Positions 1 through 12,713 are shown, counted from the first letter of the stretch. The stretch: 64,000 nucleotides of DNA from Limnobacter thiooxidans (GCF_036323495.1 NZ_AP028947.1:992001-1056000); one strand, 5' to 3'. The notes: generated from the sequence alone by a model not told the origin. Translations and numbers: made by a program.

Positions 1-61
1 TGTAGTGAAGGGATACACTAGAGTGTTCCTTCTAACACACCCCAGAAGCAGCGGAGAGACC

Positions 62-1309
<1,248 letters not shown>

Positions 1310-1335
1310 GCAGTGTTCAAGCGCATGTGCTTTTG

Positions 1336-1362
1336 AAAAAGCCCCTGTAAAGGGGCTTTTTT
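1336..1362 (+). terminator. Rho-independent terminator after icd
   Basis: A GCCCC/GGGGC stem with a short loop is preceded by an A-run and followed by six T residues, 26 bp after the icd stop codon. Confidence 0.85.
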
Positions 1363-1412
1363 GATGTCTGGGCCTGCGTGGGCTGACTCGGTGTTGGCCA
1401 AAGCTAACACCA

Positions 1413-1442
1413 AGAAAAAAGCCGGCTTGGGGCCGGCTTTCT
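1413..1442 (-). terminator. Rho-independent terminator of the cold-shock gene
   Basis: An inverted repeat (GCCGGC arms with A/T extensions) lies just downstream of the minus-strand cold-shock gene. Read on the minus strand it ends in a run of six T residues. Confidence 0.8.
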
Positions 1443-1472
1443 CCTTAATCGGTGGTTTGATTATTGTACTTA

Positions 1473-1694
1473 TCAGGCGGCGCTGGTTGCGTCCATCGCG
1501 CAGATGTTTTGAGCCTGCTTGCCTTTTGGTCCATCCACAACTTCGAAAGTGACTTTCTGGCCTTCTTTCAGAGTTCGGAATCCAGATGCCTGGATTGCTG
1601 AAAAGTGGGCAAACAGTTCATCACTGCCTTGATCTGGAGTGATAAAACCAAAACCCTTTGCATCATTGAACCATTTTACGGTGCCGGTCGCCAT
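1473..1694 (-). CDS. Cold-shock protein, CspA family
   Basis: Small OB-fold nucleic-acid chaperone of 73 residues. It has the CSD signature [15 protein letters not shown] near the N-terminus (RNP1 = KGFGFI) and an RNP2-like LFAHF segment, followed by the usual GQKVTFEV strand. It probably melts mRNA structure during cold or general stress. The start ATG is preceded by a clear GGAGG about 8 bases upstream. It is a single-gene unit with its own terminator and a long upstream non-coding stretch, as usual for csp genes. Which paralogue (cspA, cspD or other) cannot be told from sequence. Confidence 0.95.
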   Translation of the reverse strand: MATGTVKWFNDAKGFGFITPDQGSDELFAHFSAIQASGFRTLKEGQKVTFEVVDGPKGKQAQNICAMDATSAA

Positions 1695-2034
1695 CGCGAA
1701 ACCTCCTTCAAAAAACTAATACTTCCATCGGAATGCACGAACTTTCCGACAACTCACCAGTCAGAACTGGCTTAGTTACTATTCTTTGATCAGTTTGGTT
1801 CGTGGTCAACAATACAATAGATACATTTTTTCAGGGTTTACCCCTTGTGTTGGCGGTAAACGTCCCCACTTGGGTCGATCTGGATTAAAAAACCATCGAT
1901 TGACAATCGGATTCATGCAAATTTGGTGGTGAGACTGTTTGAATTTTCAGAGAAAAATTCTAGCCGCGAATAAAGGCGGTGTAATGCTCCCTAATCCTTG
2001 TTGCGTGCCCCTTAGAAGTGATTACAATGAAGTT
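1695..2034. other. Divergent intergenic region between csp and clpS
   Basis: About 340 bases without a convincing gene. It should contain the long 5' leader and promoter of the minus-strand cold-shock gene and the promoter of clpS-clpA. A small hairpin (GTTTACC at 1836-1842 with GGTAAAC at 1855-1861) is visible. A TTGACA hexamer at 1900-1905 could be a -35 box for clpS, but no good -10 follows at standard spacing. Confidence 0.5.
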
Positions 2035-2343
2035 ATGAGTTCGCAAAACAATCCAACAACAGTACTGGAATCGCAGACGCTTAAAGCGAAACTGCCGCCC
2101 ATGTATCAGGTCGTACTTTTGAACGACGACTACACCCCAATGGAGTTTGTGGTGATTGTTTTGCAGAAGTTTTTTGGAAAAGGAAGGGAACAGGCCACCC
2201 AGATCATGCTGAAAGTGCATCGAGAAGGGAAAGGCGTCTGCGGGGTATATCCCAAAGACATCGCCTCGACCAAAGTCGAATTGGTATGCGGATTCGCAAA
2301 GCAGCATCAACACCCGCTGCAGTGCGTGATGGAGGAAACATGA
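2035..2343 (+). CDS. clpS: ATP-dependent Clp protease adaptor ClpS
   Basis: Adaptor that binds the ClpA N-domain and delivers N-end-rule substrates. The 102-residue protein has the family core [20 protein letters not shown] (degron pocket) and the later [21 protein letters not shown] segment. Two in-frame starts lie further upstream (1939, 1984), but the ATG at 2035 gives the normal family length and N-terminus; the ribosome-binding site there is weak. Its stop overlaps the clpA start (ATGA at 2340-2343), so the two are translationally coupled, which fits the adaptor/unfoldase partnership. Confidence 0.95.
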   Translation: MSSQNNPTTVLESQTLKAKLPPMYQVVLLNDDYTPMEFVVIVLQKFFGKGREQATQIMLKVHREGKGVCGVYPKDIASTKVELVCGFAKQHQHPLQCVMEET

Positions 2344-4664
2344 TTGCGCAAGAATTGGAAGTAAGTTTGCACATGGCCTTTGTTGACGCCCGTCAACAGA
2401 AGCATGAATTCATCACCGTGGAGCACCTGCTATTGGCACTGCTGGATAACCCGTCAGCTGCCGAAGTATTACGCTCCTGCTCCTGTGATGTGGAGGAGAT
2501 CCGCAAGAATCTTCAAAACTTCATCAAAGACAACACCCCGGTGGTGTCTGGACAGGATGAAGTGGACACGCAGCCCACTCTGGGCTTCCAGCGTGTTATT
2601 CAGCGTGCCATCATGCATGTGCAAAGCACGTCGAATGGCAAGAAGGAGGTCACTGGCGCAAATGTGCTGGTGGCCATTTTCGGGGAAAAGGATTCCCACG
2701 CGGTGTACTACCTGCACCAGCAAGGCATCACACGCCTCGATGTGGTGAATTATATTTCCCACGGCATTACAAAAACACCCCAGGCACCCGCCCCTAAACC
2801 TGAAAACGCTCAAAACGAAAACCAGGAACAAGAGGCCGAGGCACCCCAGGGTGTGGGTGACAAGCAGTCACCCCTGGACCAATACACCCAGAATTTGAAT
2901 ACGCTGGCCAAGGAAGGCAAGATCGACCCCTTGATTGGTCGTGAGCAGGAAGTGGAGCGTGTGATTCAGGTTCTGTGCCGCCGCCGCAAGAACAACCCCC
3001 TGTTGGTGGGTGAAGCGGGTGTGGGCAAAACTGCAATTGCAGAAGGCCTGGCCTGGAGAATTGTCCAGGGCGACGTGCCTGAAATTCTGAGCAGCGCCCA
3101 AGTGCATTCGCTCGACATGGGTGCTTTGCTGGCCGGTACCAAATACCGGGGCGATTTTGAACAGCGCTTGAAGGCGGTGCTCAAGCAACTCAAGGCCAAT
3201 CCGGACTCCGTGTTGTTCATTGATGAAATCCATACCTTGATTGGGGCTGGCTCTGCATCGGGCGGCACGCTGGATGCCTCCAACCTGTTGAAGCCTGCCT
3301 TGTCTTCGGGTCAGTTGAAGTGCATTGGCGCAACCACATTCACCGAATACCGCGGTATTTTCGAGAAAGACCATGCGCTGTCACGCAGGTTCCAGAAAAT
3401 TGATGTTTCTGAGCCCACTGTGGAACAAACCATTGAAATTCTGCGCGGCTTGAAGAGCCGGTTTGAAGACCACCACGGCGTCAAGTATTCCAGCGCTGCG
3501 ATTTCCGCTGCTGCCGAATTGTCTGCCAAGTTCATCAACGACCGCCATTTGCCTGACAAGGCCATTGACGTGATCGATGAAGCCGGTGCAGCGCAGCGTA
3601 TTTTGCCGAAAAGCAAGCAGCGCAAAACAATCACCAAAGGTGACATTGAAGACATCGTGTCCAAGATTGCCCGCATTCCGCCACAGTCTGTCAACACCGA
3701 CGATCGCAACAAGCTGGCAACACTGGACCGTGACCTGAAAGCCACCGTGTTTGGCCAAGACCCCGCCATCGAGGCACTGGCCAATGCGATCAAGATGTCG
3801 CGTGCCGGTTTGGGCAAGGCAGACAAGCCGATTGGTTCCTTCCTGTTCAGCGGCCCCACCGGTGTGGGCAAAACCGAGGTGGCCAAGCAGTTGGCCTTCA
3901 TTCTCGGCATTGAAATGCTGCGCTTTGACATGTCGGAGTACATGGAACGCCATGCGGTGTCTCGTCTGATTGGCGCGCCCCCGGGCTATGTTGGTTTTGA
4001 CCAGGGCGGTTTGCTGACCGAGGCCATCACCAAGAAGCCACACTGCGTGTTGCTGCTCGACGAAATCGAGAAAGCCCACCCGGATGTATTCAACATCCTG
4101 TTGCAGGTGATGGACAACGGCACCTTGACCGACAACAACGGTCGCAAGGCAGACTTCCGCAACGTGATCATCATCATGACCACCAATGCGGGCGCTGAAG
4201 CCTTGACCAAGCGTGGAATCGGCTTCATGGAGTCGAAGGTGCAGGGCGACGAGATGGAAGACATCAAGCGCATGTTCAGCCCAGAATTCCGAAACCGTCT
4301 GGATTCAGTGATCTCCTTCCGAGCACTGGATGAGCAAATCATCCTGCGCGTGGTCGATAAGTTCCTGATGGAACTGGAAGAGCAACTGCACCAGAAGAAA
4401 GTGGAAGCTGTATTCACCGACGAGTTGCGCAAGCACCTCGCCAAGAAAGGCTTTGACCCACTGATGGGCGCACGCCCCATGCAGCGCCTGATTCAGGACA
4501 CCATTCGGAAGGCCTTGGCCGACGAGTTATTGTTTGGCAAGTTGCTTAACGGTGGCCGTGTCACCGTGGATCATGATGCTGAAGCGGATCAGGTTTCATT
4601 GACCTTCGACGAAGGTGCAAATGGCCAGGTTTCGGAAAGCGGAACGGAAGTTGCGCTCGACTAA
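2340..4664 (+). CDS. clpA: ATP-dependent Clp protease ATP-binding subunit ClpA
   Basis: AAA+ unfoldase that feeds ClpP. The 774-residue protein has two Clp-N repeats (about 1-145), an acidic/Gln-rich linker (about 150-185), D1 with Walker A GEAGVGKT at about 224-231 and Walker B LFIDEIH, and D2 with Walker A GPTGVGKT at about 505-512 and [10 protein letters not shown]. The C-terminal D2-small domain keeps the GARPMQRLI motif. The start is [11 protein letters not shown], with GGAGG six bases before the ATG, inside the end of clpS. No ClpP gene is nearby. Length and domain order are standard for ClpA. Confidence 0.97.
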   Translation: MIAQELEVSLHMAFVDARQQKHEFITVEHLLLALLDNPSAAEVLRSCSCDVEEIRKNLQNFIKDNTPVVSGQDEVDTQPTLGFQRVIQRAIMHVQSTSNGKKEVTGANVLVAIFGEKDSHAVYYLHQQGITRLDVVNYISHGITKTPQAPAPKPENAQNENQEQEAEAPQGVGDKQSPLDQYTQNLNTLAKEGKIDPLIGREQEVERVIQVLCRRRKNNPLLVGEAGVGKTAIAEGLAWRIVQGDVPEILSSAQVHSLDMGALLAGTKYRGDFEQRLKAVLKQLKANPDSVLFIDEIHTLIGAGSASGGTLDASNLLKPALSSGQLKCIGATTFTEYRGIFEKDHALSRRFQKIDVSEPTVEQTIEILRGLKSRFEDHHGVKYSSAAISAAAELSAKFINDRHLPDKAIDVIDEAGAAQRILPKSKQRKTITKGDIEDIVSKIARIPPQSVNTDDRNKLATLDRDLKATVFGQDPAIEALANAIKMSRAGLGKADKPIGSFLFSGPTGVGKTEVAKQLAFILGIEMLRFDMSEYMERHAVSRLIGAPPGYVGFDQGGLLTEAITKKPHCVLLLDEIEKAHPDVFNILLQVMDNGTLTDNNGRKADFRNVIIIMTTNAGAEALTKRGIGFMESKVQGDEMEDIKRMFSPEFRNRLDSVISFRALDEQIILRVVDKFLMELEEQLHQKKVEAVFTDELRKHLAKKGFDPLMGARPMQRLIQDTIRKALADELLFGKLLNGGRVTVDHDAEADQVSLTFDEGANGQVSESGTEVALD

Positions 4665-4699
4665 GCTGTTCTGATCTTCGTTAATTGAAGAAATGACGC

Positions 4700-4736
4700 T
4701 TGGGCAAAATGGGACACCCTGTCACATTTTGCCCAA
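4700..4736. terminator. Inverted repeat between convergent clpA and GGDEF gene
   Basis: A perfect stem of TTGGGCAAAATG with its complement and a 13-base loop sits between two convergent genes and overlaps the stop codon of the minus-strand gene. It lacks a strong T-run on either strand, so its role as a shared terminator is likely but not certain. Confidence 0.5.
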
Positions 4737-5867
4737 ACAACTTCGGTTTCTGCCTTTGTTTTTCGCTTGATACAAGGCCTGGTCTGCACTGGCCATGGTC
4801 CGCTCGATTGTCTCAAGTGGTGCAATGTCTGAAATGCCTGCTGAAAATCCCACTTGGCTTTGCCCACCCAACCTGATTCGGTCGACGATTCGTTGCGCGT
4901 CGCTTGCTGTGCAGTTAGGCAACAAGACAGCAAATTCTTCCCCGCCAATTCTGGCAATCAAATCGCCTGGCCTGAAGTTCATTCGAAGAATGGTTGCGAA
5001 CTCTTTCAGGCGAGTATCGCCTGCCTCGTGTCCATAAGTGTCGTTGTACTGTTTGAAGTAATCAATGTCGATAATGGCTACACTGCCTTGCGCCTGGTTC
5101 TCACGTCGCATTTTTCGCAGGTAGGCACCGCTCATGTCTTGCCATCCTCGTCGGTTTAAAAGTCCAGTGAGGGCGTCGGTGCGGGCCTGGTTGCCCAAGT
5201 GAAACAGCTCGCTGGCGAAACGCTTTCTCAGTCTGGATTGACGCCATAGAGTCAAGCCCACAAAGCCAACGGAGAAAAACAGCACGATCACTGTCAGGAT
5301 GAGGTTGTTGCGTTGGAGCGTATTCACCTTCTCGTCAGAAGCAAGCGCGCTTTTTTTCAAAGCAGTGTTCAGCAGGCTTAACTCGATGAACCAGTGGTCC
5401 ATCACAGAAGGATTTTGCTGATTTGGATTGTTGATCAACTGGTCAATTTGAATCAGGTGTTGGCGTAAAGCGTGTGCGTGAGCTGCGAGTGACCCAGGTT
5501 CGTTCACCGCTTCCACCACCGCTAGCCTTGCTGCGAGCTGATTTAACAACTCTTGGGGTGACTGATAGCCGCGGCTTTCAAGACCAAGCTTGGTTTCATA
5601 AGTTCTGGCATTGCCCAAATGTCTTAGGGCAGTGCTTTGAACGATCAGGTCTTGCACGGTCACTTCAATAAGACGCCGCTTGGCCATGTCGGCCTGAATG
5701 TTGTTGGTCTGTTGAAAGTTGAAAACAGCCACCAAGGCCAGCATGCAGCACAGGGCAATCCAGAGGTAACGAACGGTACGTTCGGAGCAAGGCTGAAGTT
5801 GTTGAAGTATGTGATGGCGAATTCCTTTGTGAACACGACCATCCAGCCCACTTACCCCTGAGTTCAT
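4722..5867 (-). CDS. Membrane-bound diguanylate cyclase (GGDEF)
   Basis: Predicted to make cyclic di-GMP from two GTP. The 381-residue protein has a cytosolic N-terminal tail, a membrane helix at about 31-52, a periplasmic helical region, a second helix at about 188-210, then a GGDEF domain. The active-site motif is GGEEF at about 308-312, and an inhibitory I-site RxxD (RPGD) sits exactly five residues before it, so product inhibition is expected. There is no EAL domain. The periplasmic part matches no domain I recognise; it may sense an envelope signal. It is transcribed in the same direction as the dut-coaBC group but separated from it. Confidence 0.9.
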   Translation of the reverse strand: MNSGVSGLDGRVHKGIRHHILQQLQPCSERTVRYLWIALCCMLALVAVFNFQQTNNIQADMAKRRLIEVTVQDLIVQSTALRHLGNARTYETKLGLESRGYQSPQELLNQLAARLAVVEAVNEPGSLAAHAHALRQHLIQIDQLINNPNQQNPSVMDHWFIELSLLNTALKKSALASDEKVNTLQRNNLILTVIVLFFSVGFVGLTLWRQSRLRKRFASELFHLGNQARTDALTGLLNRRGWQDMSGAYLRKMRRENQAQGSVAIIDIDYFKQYNDTYGHEAGDTRLKEFATILRMNFRPGDLIARIGGEEFAVLLPNCTASDAQRIVDRIRLGGQSQVGFSAGISDIAPLETIERTMASADQALYQAKNKGRNRSCLGKM

Positions 5868-5925
5868 TGCATTTCCCGATCATCACAATGACACTCAGTG
5901 GTTGGTGCGTGTGAATAGGTTCCCC

Positions 5926-6378
5926 CTAGCGTGTGCCGGTGCTACCGAACCCGCCATCGCCTCGTTCGCTTGGTGTGAAATCATTAACTACCTTGAAGTC
6001 GGCATGCGCCACCGGCAAGATCACCAGTTGTGCAATGCGTTCCATGGGTTCAATGGTGACAGCCGTTTGGCTTCTGTTCCAGGCAGACACCATCAAGGGG
6101 CCCTGGTAGTCGGAGTCGATCAGCCCAACCAGGTTGCCCAGCACCAAACCCTTTTTGTGTCCCAGGCCGGACCGCGGCAGAATGGTGGCGCAGTAATTGG
6201 GGTCGCCGATGTACATGGATATACCCGTAGGGACCAATTCCGCCTGGCCTGGCTGCAAGGTCAGGGGTTCATTCAGGCATGCCCGCAGGTCAATGCCTGC
6301 GCTGCCGGGTGTGCCATAGGCTGGCAGTTGGTCTTGCATGCGGGGGTCGAGTACTTTCAGTTCTACTTGGATTTTCAT
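5926..6378 (-). CDS. dut: Deoxyuridine 5'-triphosphate nucleotidohydrolase (dUTPase)
   Basis: Hydrolyses dUTP to dUMP and pyrophosphate, keeping uracil out of DNA and supplying dTMP synthesis. The 150-residue trimeric-type protein shows the family motifs in order: [24 protein letters not shown] (with the catalytic-water Asp), ERIAQLV and the C-terminal P-loop-like [10 protein letters not shown]. It lies 14 bases after coaBC on the same strand, a dut-coaBC pairing common in proteobacteria. Confidence 0.97.
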   Translation of the reverse strand: MKIQVELKVLDPRMQDQLPAYGTPGSAGIDLRACLNEPLTLQPGQAELVPTGISMYIGDPNYCATILPRSGLGHKKGLVLGNLVGLIDSDYQGPLMVSAWNRSQTAVTIEPMERIAQLVILPVAHADFKVVNDFTPSERGDGGFGSTGTR

Positions 6379-6392
6379 GGTTCTCTTTGTGT

Positions 6393-7625
6393 TCAGGCGT
6401 GTTGGGCAAGGTGGGCGAGTAGTGCTTGGGCGGACTGAAGCTTGCTCATCCTCTCGAGGCGAATTGGGGCTTCAGTGGGACTATACAAGGTCAGTTCGCT
6501 AAGGTCGGCACCCAAGGCATCTTGCGCCAAATTGCCCACAATGAAATGCGCTTTTTTGCTGGCCAATTTGCGGGTGGCGTATTCGTCCAGGTTTTCTGTT
6601 TCGGCGGCAAAGCCCACCACGGTCAGTGGATTTGCTCGCTGACTGGCCAGTTGGCCCACTTCCGCCAGGATGTCGGGGTTCAACTCAAACTCCATGTTCA
6701 ATCCGGCGGGCTGGCCTTCCTGTTTTTTCTGTTTGGACAGGCTGGGGTTTTTGATGCCGTAGTCGGCTACAGCCGCCACACCGATAAACAGGTCGGCTTG
6801 CTCCAGGTGGGTGAACACGGCCGCGTGCATTTGCCGCGCAGACTGCACCTGCAGCATGCGTGCACCATAGGGTGCGGGCAGGGCGGTAGGGCCACTGACC
6901 AAGGTGACTTCCGCGCCCAACAACCAGGCGGCCTGCGCCAGGGCATAGCCCATTTTGCCGCTGGACCGGTTGGTGATTCCGCGCACAGGGTCAATGGCTT
7001 CAAATGTGGGGCCTGCAGTGATCAGTATCTTCTTGCCTGCAAATGGCTTGGGAGCAACCGCGCGGGCCAGTTCCAGCACAATCTCGAAGGGTTCCAACAT
7101 GCGGCCACTGCCGATTTCGCCACAGGCTTGTTCACCCGCTGCAGGGCCAAATACATGCACGCCATCTGCTTGCAGGCGGGCCACATTGCGAAGTGTTGCC
7201 GGGTTGTTCCACATTTCCACGTTCATTGCTGGTGCAATAGCCAATGGGCAGTTGCGAGCCAACACCAAGTTGTCGAGCAGATTGTCTGCAAAACCATGCG
7301 CGTATTTGGCCATGGAATTGGCAGTGCACGGGGCAACCAGTAAAAAATCAGCCTGTCGGGAAATGTCGATGTGGGGCATGCCCCGGTCGTTGTTTCCTGC
7401 TGGCCATTGTGACACGTGCACGGGTTTGCCCGACAGGGCTTGAAAGGTTAGCGGGGCGATGAAGCGGGTGGCCGATTCGGTCATGACCACTTGCACATCG
7501 CAACCTTGTTTGATGAGCAGGCGCACCAATTCGGCCGACTTGTAGGCGGCAATGCCACCGCAAACGCCCAGCACCACGCGAAGTTCATTCAAACCGGGAA
7601 GCTTGGGAAGTTCAACGGGGCGCAT
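6393..7625 (-). CDS. coaBC: Bifunctional phosphopantothenoylcysteine decarboxylase/phosphopantothenate-cysteine ligase
   Basis: Catalyses two steps of coenzyme A synthesis. The 410-residue protein has an N-terminal flavodoxin-like CoaC domain: FMN segment [15 protein letters not shown], active-site His in [24 protein letters not shown], and the substrate-clamp Cys in [15 protein letters not shown]-terminal CoaB ligase domain follows from about residue 198 ([29 protein letters not shown]). It sits between lspA and dut in a same-strand series with short gaps, so it is probably part of the ribF-ileS-lspA-coaBC-dut transcript. Confidence 0.97.
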   Translation of the reverse strand: MRPVELPKLPGLNELRVVLGVCGGIAAYKSAELVRLLIKQGCDVQVVMTESATRFIAPLTFQALSGKPVHVSQWPAGNNDRGMPHIDISRQADFLLVAPCTANSMAKYAHGFADNLLDNLVLARNCPLAIAPAMNVEMWNNPATLRNVARLQADGVHVFGPAAGEQACGEIGSGRMLEPFEIVLELARAVAPKPFAGKKILITAGPTFEAIDPVRGITNRSSGKMGYALAQAAWLLGAEVTLVSGPTALPAPYGARMLQVQSARQMHAAVFTHLEQADLFIGVAAVADYGIKNPSLSKQKKQEGQPAGLNMEFELNPDILAEVGQLASQRANPLTVVGFAAETENLDEYATRKLASKKAHFIVGNLAQDALGADLSELTLYSPTEAPIRLERMSKLQSAQALLAHLAQHA

Positions 7626-7637
7626 GGTGATGGAACC

Positions 7638-8216
7638 TTAAGCTTTTTTAGCGGGTGGACTTTTGTTTTCCTTGTTGAAAAACAATTCGTCCACGATCAG
7701 GCCGACTGCGCCGATTGAAATAGCCACATCTGCAACGTTAAATGCCGGCCAGTGATAATTCTGGATGTAAAAGTCCAGGAAATCGATGACTGCACCATGG
7801 GCCAAGCGATCAATAAGATTGCCCAAGGCACCACCCAAAATGCAGGCGAGGCAAAACATGGCAAATTTTCTGTGGCTGGATGAACGCATCATGAATACGA
7901 TGACGACGGATGCGACTACAGCAACAGCCGACAGAAAGTGTTTTTGCCACCCTTCTTGATCGGCCAAAAAGCTGAAGGCAGCACCCGGGTTCAGCACATA
8001 CACCAGGTTGAAATAGCTGGTGACTTCAATCACTGACCCCAGGTCAAGCTTGGCCTGTACCCAGAGCTTTGTGATTTGGTCGAGCACAATGATGAGCAGG
8101 GAAAAACCGATCCAGGGCAGGATGGATTTTTTGACCACTGGTTCATTGTTTCCCGAGTGGTTTGCTGCCTTTTGGGCCGGCGCCGAAGCGCCTTTTTTTG
8201 TTTGCTTGTTAGACAT
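7638..8216 (-). CDS. lspA: Lipoprotein signal peptidase (signal peptidase II)
   Basis: Inner-membrane aspartyl protease that removes signal peptides from prolipoproteins. The 192-residue protein has a polar N-terminal tail of about 45 residues and four membrane helices. The catalytic Asp residues lie in [10 protein letters not shown] and [11 protein letters not shown], and the conserved NPGAAFSFL is present. A longer frame exists upstream, but the ATG at 8216 (MSNKQTKK) is the sensible start. It overlaps the end of ileS by eight bases, a classic ileS-lspA arrangement. The tail is longer than in E. coli LspA. Confidence 0.95.
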   Translation of the reverse strand: MSNKQTKKGASAPAQKAANHSGNNEPVVKKSILPWIGFSLLIIVLDQITKLWVQAKLDLGSVIEVTSYFNLVYVLNPGAAFSFLADQEGWQKHFLSAVAVVASVVIVFMMRSSSHRKFAMFCLACILGGALGNLIDRLAHGAVIDFLDFYIQNYHWPAFNVADVAISIGAVGLIVDELFFNKENKSPPAKKA

Positions 8217-11004
8217 GGTTCCGTACCTCACCTTCACCAAACAGGTTGCTGACGCAACGCCCGCACACACCCGGGTGTTGCGGGTCGGCGCCTGTGTCTG
8301 CGCGGACATGCCAGCAGCGTTCGCATTTCTCGCCAGTGGCCGTGCTTACCTCAATTTTTTCAACATCGGCTTTTGAAATTGACACACTGGACACAATGAA
8401 CAGGAACTTCAGATCGTCGCCCAAGCTAGCCGCGGCGGCATGAAGTTCTTCGGGCAAATGCAATGTGACCGAACCCTGCAGGGATGAACCGATTTTCCCC
8501 TCTGTACGCAGGTTCTCAAGTTCTTTGACAACCCTTGCACGCAGTCCCAACAAGCCAGCCCATTTGCTGCTCAATGATTCCGCATTGGCCACAGTGGGTA
8601 CTTTGTAAAACTCGTTGCAGAAAATCGAGGCTTCCACATTGCCCATCACTTCACATGCTTCTTCGGCTGTGAAGCTCAGTACCGGCGCCATCAGGCGCAA
8701 CAAGGCGTGGGTGATGTGGTACAGCGTGGTTTGGGCACTGCGCCGTGATTTGGAATCCACACCGGTGGTGTACAGGCGGTCTTTCAGCACATCGAGATAG
8801 AACGAGCCCAGGTCTTCAGAGCAGAAAATCTGCAGCTTGCTGACTATGGGGTGAAACTCGTAGCTCTGGTAGTGCGCTTCACATTCGCTTTGCAGCTTGC
8901 TGACCAGGGCCAGTGCGTACTGGTCGACTTCCGCAAGTTCTGCCGTTGCAACAGCCTGCGTTGCAAAATCAAAGTCGGAAATATTGGCCAGCAAGAAGCG
9001 CAGCGTGTTGCGAATGCGTCGATAGCTTTCCACCACGCGCTTCAAAATTTCATCGGAAATGGTCAGTTCACCGGAGTAATCGGTACTGGCAACCCACAGG
9101 CGCAAAATTTCCGCGCCCATTTTGTCAGTGACTTGCTGGGGTGCAATCACGTTGCCCACTGATTTGCTCATTTTGCGGCCTTGGCCGTCGACCACAAAAC
9201 CGTGGGTGAGCAGGGCCTTGTAAGGCGGTACGCCATTGATCATGCAACTGGTGAGCAAACTGGAATGGAACCAGCCGCGGTGCTGGTCTGAACCTTCAAG
9301 GTACAGGTCAGCCGGGAAATGGCTTTCATCGGCATGGCTGCCCCGCAACACGGTTTCATGCGTGGTGCCGGAATCGAACCACACGTCGAGTGTGTCGGGG
9401 TTCTTGACGTAGTTTTTGGCGTCATCGCCGATCAGTTCTTCAACCGTAACATGTTGCCAGGCTTCGATGCCTTTTTGCTCGATCATCTGGGCAATGGTTT
9501 CAATCAGCTCGGGTGTGCGAGGGTGCAGTTCACCGGTTTCACGGTGCACCAGAAACGCCATGGGCACGCCCCACTGGCGTTGGCGTGACAAGGTCCAGTC
9601 GGGCCTGTTGGCGATCATGGCGTGCAGGCGGGCTTTGCCCCAGGCGGGGAAAAACTCGGTGGCTTCGACACCAGCCAGCGCTTTCTCACGCAGGCTGCCT
9701 GAGCCGTCGTTCGATTTCACGTCCATGCCTGCGAACCACTGGGAAGTGGCGCGATAAATAATCGGTGTCTTGTGGCGCCAGCAGTGCATGTAGCTGTGAC
9801 CAAACTTGACTTGCTTGACGAGGCTACCCACCTCGATCATTTTTTCAACGATCAGCGGGTTGGCTTTCCAGATGTGCAGGCCGCCGAAGAAGGGCAGCGA
9901 GTCGACATACTGGCCGTTGCCCATCACCGGGTTGATGATGTCGGCGTCTTTGAGGCCATAGGCCTTGCTGGTCAAAAAGTCGTCTACGCCATAAGCCGGG
10001 GAGCAATGCACAATGCCGGTGCCCGCGTCGGTGCTGACATAGTCGGCCAAATACACAGGGCTCAAGCGGTCATAGAATGGGTGGTGAAAGGCAATGCCTT
10101 CCAGTGCCGCACCGGTGGTGGTGGCAACTTCTGAACCCTGTAGTTCATAGCTTTCCAGGCAGGGCTTCACACGTTCCTGTGCCAGTAGCAAGAATTTGCT
10201 GCCGACATCGATCAGGCTGTAGACCAATTCCGGGTGCATGTTCAATGCCTGGTTGGCAGGCAACGTCCACGGGGTGGTGGTCCAGATAACTAGTTGTCCC
10301 GGTTTGGCCTGCAGGGTTGCCAGCGGCATGTTGAATGCAGCGGCCAGCTTGTCCAGGGTTGCCTTGTTGAAGGCAAACCCCACGTCCACAGCAATGTCTT
10401 GTTTGTCCTTGTATTCCACTTCCGCTTCAGCCAAGGCTGAGCCGCAATCGAAACACCAGTTCACAGGCTTCAGGCCGCGGAATACGTAGCCTTTTTCCAT
10501 GATCTTGCCCAAGGCGCGAAGTTCATCGGCTTCGTTGCTGAAGTTCATGGTCTTGTAAGGGTTCTCCCAGTCAGCCAACACACCCAGGCGGATGAAGTCT
10601 TTCTTCTGGCGCTCAATCTGTTCTGCGGCGTAGGCGCGGCTTTTTTCCTGCACTTCCAGCGTGGGCTTGCCTTTGCCGTGGGTTTTTTCAATCTGGATTT
10701 CAATCGGCATGCCGTGGCAGTCCCAACCCGGCACATAGCGGGCGTCGTAACCAGCCAAACAACGGCACTTCACAATGATGTCTTTCAGGATCTTGTTGAC
10801 CGCATGGCCAATGTGAATATCACCGTTGGCGTAGGGGGGGCCGTCGTGCAGCACGAATTTGGGCTTACCCGCTTTCGATTGGCGAATGGCCTTGTACAGG
10901 TCTTCCTTGCACCATTTTTCAACCCAGTTTGGTTCCCGGGCGGGCAGGTTGCCGCGCATGGGGAAGGGCGTGTCGGGCAGGTTGAGTGTGTTCTTGTAAT
11001 CCAT
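8209..11004 (-). CDS. ileS: Isoleucyl-tRNA synthetase
   Basis: Charges tRNA-Ile. The 931-residue class I synthetase has HIGH in [21 protein letters not shown] in [10 protein letters not shown], an editing (CP1) domain with [14 protein letters not shown], and a C-terminal zinc finger [12 protein letters not shown]...CGRC. Length is typical of the bacterial zinc-containing type. It starts six bases after the ribF stop and overlaps lspA, consistent with a single transcript ribF-ileS-lspA. Confidence 0.98.
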   Translation of the reverse strand: MDYKNTLNLPDTPFPMRGNLPAREPNWVEKWCKEDLYKAIRQSKAGKPKFVLHDGPPYANGDIHIGHAVNKILKDIIVKCRCLAGYDARYVPGWDCHGMPIEIQIEKTHGKGKPTLEVQEKSRAYAAEQIERQKKDFIRLGVLADWENPYKTMNFSNEADELRALGKIMEKGYVFRGLKPVNWCFDCGSALAEAEVEYKDKQDIAVDVGFAFNKATLDKLAAAFNMPLATLQAKPGQLVIWTTTPWTLPANQALNMHPELVYSLIDVGSKFLLLAQERVKPCLESYELQGSEVATTTGAALEGIAFHHPFYDRLSPVYLADYVSTDAGTGIVHCSPAYGVDDFLTSKAYGLKDADIINPVMGNGQYVDSLPFFGGLHIWKANPLIVEKMIEVGSLVKQVKFGHSYMHCWRHKTPIIYRATSQWFAGMDVKSNDGSGSLREKALAGVEATEFFPAWGKARLHAMIANRPDWTLSRQRQWGVPMAFLVHRETGELHPRTPELIETIAQMIEQKGIEAWQHVTVEELIGDDAKNYVKNPDTLDVWFDSGTTHETVLRGSHADESHFPADLYLEGSDQHRGWFHSSLLTSCMINGVPPYKALLTHGFVVDGQGRKMSKSVGNVIAPQQVTDKMGAEILRLWVASTDYSGELTISDEILKRVVESYRRIRNTLRFLLANISDFDFATQAVATAELAEVDQYALALVSKLQSECEAHYQSYEFHPIVSKLQIFCSEDLGSFYLDVLKDRLYTTGVDSKSRRSAQTTLYHITHALLRLMAPVLSFTAEEACEVMGNVEASIFCNEFYKVPTVANAESLSSKWAGLLGLRARVVKELENLRTEGKIGSSLQGSVTLHLPEELHAAAASLGDDLKFLFIVSSVSISKADVEKIEVSTATGEKCERCWHVRADTGADPQHPGVCGRCVSNLFGEGEVRNHV

Positions 11005-11010
11005 GTCGGG

Positions 11011-11967
11011 TTAACAGCCTGTGTTTGAAATCTGGGGTTGATTGGCGGCCAGCAGGGCCATGGCTTTTGCCGTGTCCTGGTGCATCTGGGTCACCATGGT
11101 GTCTAGCGAATCGAAGTGTTGTTCCGGGCGTATGTGGGCCAGCACTTCAATGCGCAGCAGCTTGCCATAGGCATTGCCTTGCCAGTCTGGAATAAAGGTT
11201 TCCAGCAAAATCTGATCGGATTCTTCCACGGTGGGGCGAACGCCCATGCTGGCAACAGCCGGCAGGGGTTTGTCTTCCAATCCATGCACCCACACGGCCA
11301 GAATGCCGGTCAGCGCGCTGGCGCGCCCGGTGATTTTCAGGTTCATGGTGGGAAAGCCAAGCGTACGGCCCAGCTTTTTGCCGTGAATGATGTGCCCGGA
11401 ATACACCAGTGGGTGGCCCAGCATCTGGACGGCCTGGGGTACGTTGCCTGCCTTCAAAGCCTCTCGAATGTTGGAGCTGGAGACACGTGTGCCGTTGCTC
11501 TGAACCTCGGCCAGGTCGTTGACGACAAAGCCCTGTGCATCACCCAGTTGTTTGAGCAGTGCAAAGTCGCCGGCGCGTTTTGCACCGAATCGAAAGTCGT
11601 CACCCACCCAGACCTGTTTGGCATTCAGGCGATTCAGCAAAATCTCTTGCACGAATTCTTGCGGACTGAGGGCCGCCATGGCTTTGTCGAACGGCAGGAT
11701 GCACACTTGCTCAATGCCGCAACGCTTCATCTCGATCATTCTGTCGCGCAGCGTCGAAATTCGGTTGAGTTTGAAGCTGCTGCTGAAAAATTCTTTGGGG
11801 TGCGGGTGAAAGGTGACCACAGTGGGTACCAGGCCCTGCGCCCGCGCGACGGCAACAACGCGGCGGAACAACTCGGCATGGCCGGAATGAACGCCGTCGA
11901 AATTGCCAATGGTAAGCGCAGTGCCTTGGGTGAATGTGTGTGGCCGGGGGCGACGAATGATTTTCAT
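11011..11967 (-). CDS. ribF: Bifunctional riboflavin kinase/FMN adenylyltransferase
   Basis: Makes FMN and FAD from riboflavin. The 318-residue protein has an N-terminal nucleotidyltransferase domain (TIGNFDGVHSGHAELF, FHPHPKEFF, VGDDFRFGAKRAGDF) and a C-terminal flavokinase domain (GKKLGRTLGFPTMNL). First gene of the minus-strand ribF-ileS-lspA group. A divergent promoter region of about 100 bases separates it from purN. Confidence 0.97.
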   Translation of the reverse strand: MKIIRRPRPHTFTQGTALTIGNFDGVHSGHAELFRRVVAVARAQGLVPTVVTFHPHPKEFFSSSFKLNRISTLRDRMIEMKRCGIEQVCILPFDKAMAALSPQEFVQEILLNRLNAKQVWVGDDFRFGAKRAGDFALLKQLGDAQGFVVNDLAEVQSNGTRVSSSNIREALKAGNVPQAVQMLGHPLVYSGHIIHGKKLGRTLGFPTMNLKITGRASALTGILAVWVHGLEDKPLPAVASMGVRPTVEESDQILLETFIPDWQGNAYGKLLRIEVLAHIRPEQHFDSLDTMVTQMHQDTAKAMALLAANQPQISNTGC

Positions 11968-12071
11968 ACCGCGTGATTCGGCTCGTTAGTGGTTGCAAAA
12001 CAACCGGTCATTATAAGGCCGGAATCATTAAAATTAAGGCTTTTTCGCCCGCACAGTGATAAACTCGAGCC

Positions 12072-12713
12072 ATGCAAAATTCCACACCTTCCGTCGTCAT
12101 TCTGATCTCGGGGCGGGGTTCAAACTTGAATGCCCTGATCGATCACGCCAAACAGACCGGGGCTTACCAAATTTGTGCAGTCATTTCCAACCGCCCAAAT
12201 GCGGCTGGCTTGGCATTGGCAAAAACCGCCGGGCTGGACACTGCTGTTCTGGACCACACTGAATATGAAAGCCGGGAAGCTTTTGATGCAGCCTTGGCGG
12301 ACCTGATTGACGAATATCAGCCTGACTGGCTGGTGTTGGCCGGTTTCATGCGGGTACTTACCGAAGGGTTTGTGAACAGATACTTGGGTCGCCTGGTGAA
12401 CATACACCCCTCGCTGTTACCTGCATTTCCGGGTCTGAAAACCCACCAGCAGGCTTTGGAGGCGGGGGTTCGGGTGCATGGCGTGACCGTTCATTTGGTT
12501 ACCCCCGAGTTGGACCATGGTCCGATCGTGGACCAGGCCATGTTGTTGGTGTTGCCGGGTGATACGCCTGAAACGCTGGCAGCGCGCGTACTTGCGCTGG
12601 AACATCAAATTTATCCCCGAGCCTTGTCAGCATTGGCCAGTGGGCAAATAAAATCAGTGAACGGAAGGCTTGAAGGTACTTTGACCTTGCCTTTGATTCA
12701 TGCAATTAAATAA
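12072..12713 (+). CDS. purN: Phosphoribosylglycinamide formyltransferase
   Basis: Third step of purine synthesis: transfers a formyl group from 10-formyl-THF to GAR. The 213-residue protein shows ISGRGSNLNALID at the N-terminus (phosphate binding) and the catalytic segment NIHPSLLPAFPGLKTHQQAL, followed by GVTVHLVTPELDHGPIV with the active-site His/Asp. It precedes an RsmB-type methyltransferase by 17 bases on the same strand, so the two may be cotranscribed. Confidence 0.97.
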   Translation: MQNSTPSVVILISGRGSNLNALIDHAKQTGAYQICAVISNRPNAAGLALAKTAGLDTAVLDHTEYESREAFDAALADLIDEYQPDWLVLAGFMRVLTEGFVNRYLGRLVNIHPSLLPAFPGLKTHQQALEAGVRVHGVTVHLVTPELDHGPIVDQAMLLVLPGDTPETLAARVLALEHQIYPRALSALASGQIKSVNGRLEGTLTLPLIHAIK